64,000 bases of DNA, from the NCBI RefSeq assembly GCF_014489575.1, contig NZ_CP060789.1, forward strand, positions 2,790,001 through 2,854,000, given 5' to 3'. A program made the position numbers and the translations under genes. The DNA is from Tessaracoccus defluvii (GTDB lineage Bacteria > Actinomycetota > Actinomycetes > Propionibacteriales > Propionibacteriaceae). Position 1 is the first letter of the stretch; every line of letters begins with the position of its first letter. The notes under the pieces were generated by a model that ran no database searches, was not told where the DNA came from, and worked only from the letters and a program-made list of their open reading frames with translations. Below are positions 59,907 through 64,000 of this stretch, one piece after another.

Positions 59907-60526
59907 CGGCCCGCATCGAGCTCCTGCGCACCGCCGGGAACGCCGACCCCGCAGGCCCGCCGGTGCACGAGAACAACGTGTGGCTCGTCGGCGACGACAC
60001 GCAGGTCGTCGTCATCGACCCCGCCCACGACGCCGAGGCCGTGGCCGCCGCGGTGGCGGGACGGCGCGTCTCCGCGGTGCTGCTGACCCACGGCCACTGG
60101 GACCACGTGCGCGCCGCCGTCGACTTCTGTCGCTCCGTGGGGCAGGAACCGCGTCTGCATCCCGCCGATGCCTTCCTGTGGCGGGCCGAGCACGGCGGCA
60201 CGCCGTTCGTCCCCCTCACCGACGGCGAGACCTTCGAGGTCGCCGGGACGGTGCTCGAGGCGCGGCACACCCCCGGCCACACCCCCGGGTCGACATCGTT
60301 CGTCGCCGCCGACCTCGGCGCCGTCTTCAGCGGGGACACCCTGTTCCAGGGTGGCCCGGGCGCGACCCGCTGGGAGTACTCCTCGTTCGACGGGATCATC
60401 GCCTCCATCACCGACCGGCTGCTGACGCTGCCTGCCGACACCGCCGTCCACACCGGCCACGGCCCGTCGACCAGCATCGGTCGAGAGGCGGGCGACCTGG
60501 CCGCCTGGGTCGCCCGCGGCTGGTAA
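59903..60526 (+). CDS. Metallo-beta-lactamase-fold hydrolase (glyoxalase II-like)
   Basis: The 207-residue protein starts at GTG overlapping the tetR stop. It carries the zinc-site motif THGHWDHV, HTPGHTPGS as second His cluster, FSGDTLFQGGPGATRW and TGHGPSTSIGRE. The pattern and length match small MBL-fold hydrolases such as glyoxalase II or lactonases; the order of metal ligands fits a binuclear centre. The reaction is not assigned. Its coupling to a regulator of an export module hints at a role in detoxification or in processing the transported compound. Confidence 0.9.
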   Translation: MTARIELLRTAGNADPAGPPVHENNVWLVGDDTQVVVIDPAHDAEAVAAAVAGRRVSAVLLTHGHWDHVRAAVDFCRSVGQEPRLHPADAFLWRAEHGGTPFVPLTDGETFEVAGTVLEARHTPGHTPGSTSFVAADLGAVFSGDTLFQGGPGATRWEYSSFDGIIASITDRLLTLPADTAVHTGHGPSTSIGREAGDLAAWVARGW

Positions 60527-60574
60527 CGCTCAGCTGGAGGGGTCACCCCCTCCACCGCAGCGACACCCTGCCCG

Positions 60575-60580
60575 TAGGAT
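60575..60580 (+). promoter_or_regulatory. Possible -10 box for galE
   Basis: TAGGAT lies 34 bases before the galE ATG. Here a Shine-Dalgarno (GAAGGG) is present, so this message has a leader. Confidence 0.4.
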
Positions 60581-60614
60581 TGAGGCTCCGCCTCCACCCA
60601 TCGAAGGGAAACCC

Positions 60615-61604
60615 ATGCTGGTCCTGATCACCGGCGGCGCCGGTTACATCGGCAGCACCGTCGCCTCCGCCTGCGAGGACGCCGGTCACCAGGTCGTCAT
60701 CCTGGACGACTTCTCCACGGGTCGCCGCGAGTTCATCGGGGACCGCACGCTGTACGAAGGTGACATCGCCGACGCCGCCCTGCTGGATCGCATCTTCTCG
60801 GAGCAGAGCATCGACGCCGTCGTCCACTGCGCGGCGAAGATCGTCGTGCCCGAATCGGTGTCCGATCCGCTCGGCTACTACGAGAACAACGTCGCCAAGA
60901 CCCTCGTGGTACTGGAGGCGATGCAGCGCAACGGCGTGAAGCGCTTCCTGTTCAGCTCGTCGGCGTCGATCTACGCGCCGGACGAGAACTTCCAGGTCAC
61001 GGAGGCCTCGCCGCTGCAGCCCGGGTCCCCGTACGCGCGCACCAAGTACATGGTCGAGATGGTGCTGGAGGACTTCACCCGCGCCTCGGACGTCAAGGTC
61101 GCCTCGCTGCGCTACTTCAACCCCATCGGCACCGACCCCAAGCTCCGCTCGGGTCAGCAGCTGGAGCACCCGACGCACGTGCTGGCGAAGCTGCTCGAGG
61201 CCTGGAGCCAGAAGCGCACGTTCACGGTGACGGGCGTCGACTGGCCGACCCGTGACGGCTCCGGCATCCGTGACTTCATCCATGTCTGGGATCTGGCCCG
61301 CGCCCATGTCGCCGCGCTCGAGGGCTTCGACAAGGCGACCGCTGACAGCGCGTACGAGGTCTTCAATATCGGCACGGGCAACGGCGTCACCGTCAAGGAG
61401 TTGGCCGCGGCGTTCGAGACCATCTCGGGTGATCCGCTGGACCTGCAGTTCGGGGAGCCGCGACCGGGCGACGTGGCCGGCGTGTACACCGTCTCGACGA
61501 AGGCGCGCGACGTCCTCGGGTGGGAGGCTCAGCTCACGGAGGAGGACGCCGTCCGCGACGCGATCGCGTGGCTGCCCGTCCGCAAGGAGCTGCTGGGCTA
61601 CTGA
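60615..61604 (+). CDS. galE: UDP-glucose 4-epimerase
   Basis: The enzyme interconverts UDP-glucose and UDP-galactose with bound NAD+. The 329-residue protein is a short-chain dehydrogenase-type fold: TGGAGYIGSTVASACEDAGH dinucleotide motif, VVHCAAKIVVPESVSDPLGY, catalytic Ser region FLFSSSASIYAPDE, and SPYARTKYMVEMV with the YxxxK pair. C-terminal GDVAGVYTVSTKARDVLGWE is typical. It stands alone with its own promoter and probably supplies galactosyl residues to envelope polysaccharides. Confidence 0.96.
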   Translation: MLVLITGGAGYIGSTVASACEDAGHQVVILDDFSTGRREFIGDRTLYEGDIADAALLDRIFSEQSIDAVVHCAAKIVVPESVSDPLGYYENNVAKTLVVLEAMQRNGVKRFLFSSSASIYAPDENFQVTEASPLQPGSPYARTKYMVEMVLEDFTRASDVKVASLRYFNPIGTDPKLRSGQQLEHPTHVLAKLLEAWSQKRTFTVTGVDWPTRDGSGIRDFIHVWDLARAHVAALEGFDKATADSAYEVFNIGTGNGVTVKELAAAFETISGDPLDLQFGEPRPGDVAGVYTVSTKARDVLGWEAQLTEEDAVRDAIAWLPVRKELLGY

Positions 61605-61614
61605 CCAGCGTCAG
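61601..61614. terminator. Short hairpin at the galE stop
   Basis: CTGAC-CAGC-GTCAG spans the galE stop and the convergent small gene's stop. The stem is only 5 bp. Confidence 0.3.
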
Positions 61615-61730
61615 TCGGTGGCCTCCGCCCACAGCTCGCGGCGGCGGGCCACCTGCTGGCGGTCGAGGAGCCCGGTGACGGCGCAGGCGATGGCGGCGAC
61701 GGCGGTGAACCAGAACAGCTTTCGGAACAT
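61611..61730 (-). CDS. DLW-39-like small membrane protein (39 residues)
   Basis: The frame from ATG 61730 gives exactly 39 residues: a basic start (MFRKLFWF), one membrane helix (TAVAAIACAVTGLL), then DRQQVARRRELWAEATD at the C-terminus. The length and the ELWAEATD ending match the actinobacterial DLW-39 family as I remember it (DLW then TEATD). Its function is unknown. TAGATT ends 7 bases before the ATG, which supports this start over an upstream one at 61817. Confidence 0.7.
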   Translation of the reverse strand: MFRKLFWFTAVAAIACAVTGLLDRQQVARRRELWAEATD

Positions 61731-61737
61731 GCTGCCC

Positions 61738-61743
61738 AATCTA
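61738..61743 (-). promoter_or_regulatory. -10 box of a leaderless promoter (DLW-39-like gene)
   Basis: TAGATT on the minus strand, 7 bases before the ATG at 61730. Confidence 0.5.
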
Positions 61744-61854
61744 TGGTGTGCGAGCGGGTTCCGGGCAACAGGAAACACCCCGATCAGACCCGGGTGCACC
61801 CCTGGAAGGCGAACCATGTCCCGGGGTCTGACCCCCGCACACCCACCGTCCGCC

Positions 61855-61860
61855 TAGGCT
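61855..61860 (+). promoter_or_regulatory. -10 box of a leaderless promoter (sensor kinase)
   Basis: TAGGCT, 8 bases before the ATG at 61869; no Shine-Dalgarno. Confidence 0.5.
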
Positions 61861-61868
61861 GACTGATC

Positions 61869-63080
61869 ATGATGGGAATGCGGTGGTCGCGCGACGGGCG
61901 CACGTTGCTCCGCGACACCGCGGCGGCCGCCGCCCTGTTCGTCTGCGGGCTCCTTCCCGTCGCCTACGTGCGGTCCGAGGACTTCTTCGCCTGGGCGGCG
62001 ACGTGGTCGCTCCTGATGTGCATCGGGCTCGCTGTGCGCCGGGTCGCCCCGTTCTGGGCGCTCGCGGTCGTCGCCGCCGCCGGAATCGGCATGGTCGCCA
62101 CGATGACCGCCCCGGTGCCCGCACTGCTGGCCGTTCCCGTGGTCGCCTACAGCGTCGGCCGCTACCACCGGTCGTCGCTGCTGCCACTCGTCGCGATCCT
62201 CACGGCGGTCGGCTCGACGCTGGGCCCGCTCACCTGGACCGGAGACCTGGCGGTCGGCTTCCGCTTCGTCGCCACCACAGTGCTCGGCCTGCTGTGCTTC
62301 TCGCTGGTGGCCCTGTCGTATCTGTTCGGACGCCTGCTGCGGGAGCGAGCGCTGACCGAGGCCCTCGACCGCGAGATCGCCACCGAGCGGTTCACCGCCG
62401 CTCAGCGGCAGTCGGCTCAGGCCGACGCGCTGGTCACCGGCCGGGCCCGCGCCGAGGTGGCCCAGGAACTGCACGACGTGCTCGCCCACTCGCTGTCGGT
62501 GATCGTGGTGCAGGCCGAGGGGGCGAGGGCGCTCACGACGAAGCGCCCCGAGGCCGCCGTCGAGGCGTTGACGGTCATCGCCGACACCGGGCGCCGCTCC
62601 ATCGGCGAGGTGCGCCGCATCGTCTCACTGCTCCGCGGCGAGGGCGAGGTCCCCGACTTCGGGCCGGCGCCGACGTTGCGGCAGATCCCCGAACTGGTGG
62701 CCGGCGCGGGGGATCGGATCACCCTGGAGATCGAGGGCGAGACGCCACTCGTGCCGGATTCCCTCGGGCTGGCCGTGTTCCGCGTCGTCCAGGAGGCCAT
62801 CACCAACTTCCTGAAGCACGCCGGGTCGACGGCGACGGCGGAGGTCGCCGTCACCTACCTGCCCCACGAGATCTCTGTCCGCGTACGTGACGACGGCATC
62901 GGGGTGCTCTCCCAGTCCGACGGACTCGGCTCGGGCGTGCCCGGGATGCGCGAGAGGGTCGTCGCCATGGGCGGCGAGTTCAAGGCGGGCCCGCGGGCCG
63001 GCGGCGGCTACGAGGTGAAGGCGCGGCTCCCGATGCCGAGCCAACTGGGCAAGAGCTGGCTGAGAGGAGCCGAGGAATGA
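61869..63080 (+). CDS. Sensor histidine kinase, NarL/DesK-type (HisKA_3)
   Basis: The 403-residue membrane kinase has four to five N-terminal helices and no extracellular sensor domain, so it may sense membrane or internal signals. The dimerisation/phosphoacceptor box is AEVAQELHDVLAHSLSVIVV with His202. The HATPase domain has VVQEAITNFLKHAG, VRDDGIGVLS (split G1) and GVPGMRERVVAMGGEF. It phosphorylates the response regulator whose gene starts inside its last codons (ATGA overlap). The stimulus and targets are not evident from the sequence. Confidence 0.93.
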   Translation: MMGMRWSRDGRTLLRDTAAAAALFVCGLLPVAYVRSEDFFAWAATWSLLMCIGLAVRRVAPFWALAVVAAAGIGMVATMTAPVPALLAVPVVAYSVGRYHRSSLLPLVAILTAVGSTLGPLTWTGDLAVGFRFVATTVLGLLCFSLVALSYLFGRLLRERALTEALDREIATERFTAAQRQSAQADALVTGRARAEVAQELHDVLAHSLSVIVVQAEGARALTTKRPEAAVEALTVIADTGRRSIGEVRRIVSLLRGEGEVPDFGPAPTLRQIPELVAGAGDRITLEIEGETPLVPDSLGLAVFRVVQEAITNFLKHAGSTATAEVAVTYLPHEISVRVRDDGIGVLSQSDGLGSGVPGMRERVVAMGGEFKAGPRAGGGYEVKARLPMPSQLGKSWLRGAEE

Positions 63081-63727
63081 TCAAGGTGTTGCTGGCGGAC
63101 GACCAGTCGCTGGTGCGCAGCGGCTTCCGCATGCTGATCGACTCGTCGGACGATATGGAGACGGTCGGCGAGGTCGAGAACGGTCGCGACGCCGTCGCCG
63201 CCGTGAAGGCGCGGCCGGTCGACGTCGTCCTGATGGACATCCGGATGCCGATCATGGACGGCACGGAGGCGACCCGGCAGATCATGTCGCTCGGACTCGA
63301 CACCAAGGTGCTGGTGCTGACCACCTTCGACCTGGACGAGTACGTCTTCGCGGCGCTGCGCAACGGGGCCAGCGGCTTCCTGCTGAAGGACGCGCTGCCG
63401 GAGGAGCTGCTCGGCGCGATCCGCGCGGTCGCCGCTGGCGACGCGGTGGTTGCGCCGTCGACGACGAAACGGCTGCTCACACACTTCGCGGGCATGCTGC
63501 CGAAGTCGACGCCCGAGGAGGACACCCGCCTCGACGTGCTGACGGAGCGGGAGCGGGAGGTGCTGGTGGAGGTCGCCCGGGGGGCCAACAACTCGGAGAT
63601 CTCGCAGCGTCTGTACATGGCGGAGGGCACGGTGAAGACCCACATCGGTCGGCTGCTCAGCAAGCTGGGCGCGCGCGACAGGGTGGGGCTGGTGCTGATC
63701 GCGCTGGAGGCGGGCCTGGAAACGTGA
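63077..63727 (+). CDS. LuxR/NarL-family response regulator
   Basis: The 216-residue protein has a receiver domain with DD at residues 8-9, the phosphoacceptor Asp54 (VVLMDIRMPIMDG) and Lys in SGFLLKDALP. The C-terminal HTH is LTEREREVLVEVARGANNSE with ISQRLYMAEGTVKTHIGRLL. It is co-translated with the histidine kinase. Regulators of this group activate transcription of stress or export genes; no target is apparent here. Confidence 0.95.
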   Translation: MIKVLLADDQSLVRSGFRMLIDSSDDMETVGEVENGRDAVAAVKARPVDVVLMDIRMPIMDGTEATRQIMSLGLDTKVLVLTTFDLDEYVFAALRNGASGFLLKDALPEELLGAIRAVAAGDAVVAPSTTKRLLTHFAGMLPKSTPEEDTRLDVLTEREREVLVEVARGANNSEISQRLYMAEGTVKTHIGRLLSKLGARDRVGLVLIALEAGLET

Positions 63728-63743
63728 GGCGGGGTGGCGCCCT

Positions 63744-63784
63744 CCCTTCGACAAGCTCAGGACCCGGTACGAGCGTCTCGAAGG
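63744..63784. repeat. Dispersed repeat, copy 1
   Basis: A 41-bp unit begins CCCTTCGACAAGCTCAGG and ends GTCTCGAAGG, so its ends CCTTCGA/TCGAAGG are inverted. A near-identical copy follows at 63810. Confidence 0.75.
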
Positions 63785-63809
63785 ACTTTCGGTCCCTGAG
63801 GAGGTTGCG

Positions 63810-63853
63810 CCCTTCGACAAGCTCAGGATCCGGCACGAGCGGCGTCTCGAAGG
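63810..63853. repeat. Dispersed repeat, copy 2
   Basis: It shares the core of copy 1 (CCCTTCGACAAGCTCAGGA, then CCGG-ACGAGC and GTCTCGAAGG) with two substitutions and three added bases (GGC). The CTTCGACAAGCTCAGG core is familiar from intergenic repeats of many actinobacteria. Confidence 0.75.
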
Positions 63854-63900
63854 GGGCCCGCCATTCACACAAATACCCCCGAAAAACAGACGACAAACTC

Positions 63901-63929
63901 TTGAACTCGTAATCGCCCGGATGTACAAT
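63901..63929 (+). promoter_or_regulatory. Consensus-like promoter for the last gene
   Basis: TTGAAC (63901-63906), a 17-base spacer and TACAAT (63924-63929) lie in an unusually AT-rich stretch 5 bases before the ATG at 63935. Confidence 0.7.
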
Positions 63930-63934
63930 TAATT

Positions 63935-64000
63935 ATGAGTTTGTCCGACCACACCAACACCCTGCTCCGCTGGGAGGAAGCGGCGGAGCGTGCGGGTGTG
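63935..64000 (+). CDS. Start of an unidentified gene (22 codons, cut by window end)
   Basis: The frame opens MSLSDHTNTLLRWEEAAERA and runs to the window edge. It follows a strong promoter with no Shine-Dalgarno. The AT-rich promoter after a repeat pair is a setting where DUF222/HNH-type or other mobile genes occur in these bacteria, but the fragment is too short to name. Confidence 0.5.
   Translation, partial: MSLSDHTNTLLRWEEAAERAGV

Overview
The window is about 70% GC. Gene content is actinobacterial: a MurJ flippase fused to a pseudokinase next to a DUF6049 protein, a DLW-39-type micro-protein, a PASTA-less Ser/Thr kinase, EspC/WXG-like proteins and many leaderless promoters. The closest fit by style is Propionibacteriaceae (Tessaracoccus-like); this is inference, since no rRNA or other strict marker is present. 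ponA with its GT-C neighbour, and pcnA/DUF6049/MurJ, lie near the replication origin in mycobacteria, so the window may be origin-proximal, although no dnaA or oriC is visible.

Layout. 0-5 kb: a terC gene behind a manganese (yybP-ykoY) riboswitch, the last ~105 codons of a lost PEP carboxylase, and an IS3-family element broken by an IS256-family element. 5-6.6 kb: three tandem paralogous small membrane proteins. 6.7-12.3 kb: pyruvate phosphate dikinase and its regulatory kinase/phosphatase, flanking an unknown 641-residue protein. 12.5-16.5 kb: a sugar ABC importer of the ChvE/GguAB (MmsAB) type behind an operator-overlapped promoter. 16.7-19.3 kb: a membrane pyrophosphatase with a lipobox-like N-terminus. 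19.3-27.7 kb: envelope genes (two GT-C-like membrane proteins, FKBP isomerase, FemX-like transferase, alanine-racemase-like enzyme, class A PBP, MscS channel). 27.8-41.3 kb: M20 hydrolase, VOC protein, CCA-adding enzyme, Ser/Thr kinase, MarR plus a decayed MFS gene, PfkB kinase, DUF6049, MurJ-pseudokinase, PaiB-like protein, TM2 protein. 41.3-47.9 kb: LigD, a TetR/ABC/YhgE-type export module, a sulfotransferase. 48-50.4 kb: glpK-glpF. 50.5-54.0 kb: a four-gene type-VII-secretion-like cassette. 54.1-59.9 kb: a second export module, in which an MMPL pump carries a degenerate ABC-ATPase-like tail. 59.9-64 kb: metallo-beta-lactamase-fold hydrolase, galE, a DLW-39-like peptide, a NarL-type two-component system, a pair of dispersed repeats and the start of one more gene.

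Two whole-window observations matter for use. First, at least ten genes are interrupted by an apparent single-base loss or gain, nearly always in a run of G or C, while the protein on both sides is well conserved. This looks more like consensus error than real decay, so entries marked pseudogene for that reason should be read as probably intact genes. Second, about sixteen genes begin 6-8 bases after a TAnnnT hexamer without a Shine-Dalgarno sequence, which points to leaderless transcripts.

The best candidates for undescribed biology are the EspC/WXG-like cassette (50520-54046), the MMPL-pseudoATPase fusion (56542-59211), and the unknown protein between the dikinase and its regulator (9444-11369). 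No CRISPR array, tRNA or rRNA gene was seen. No gene-free stretch exceeds about 300 bases; the largest are 16463-16749, 12276-12528 and 1561-1813, and their contents are listed.
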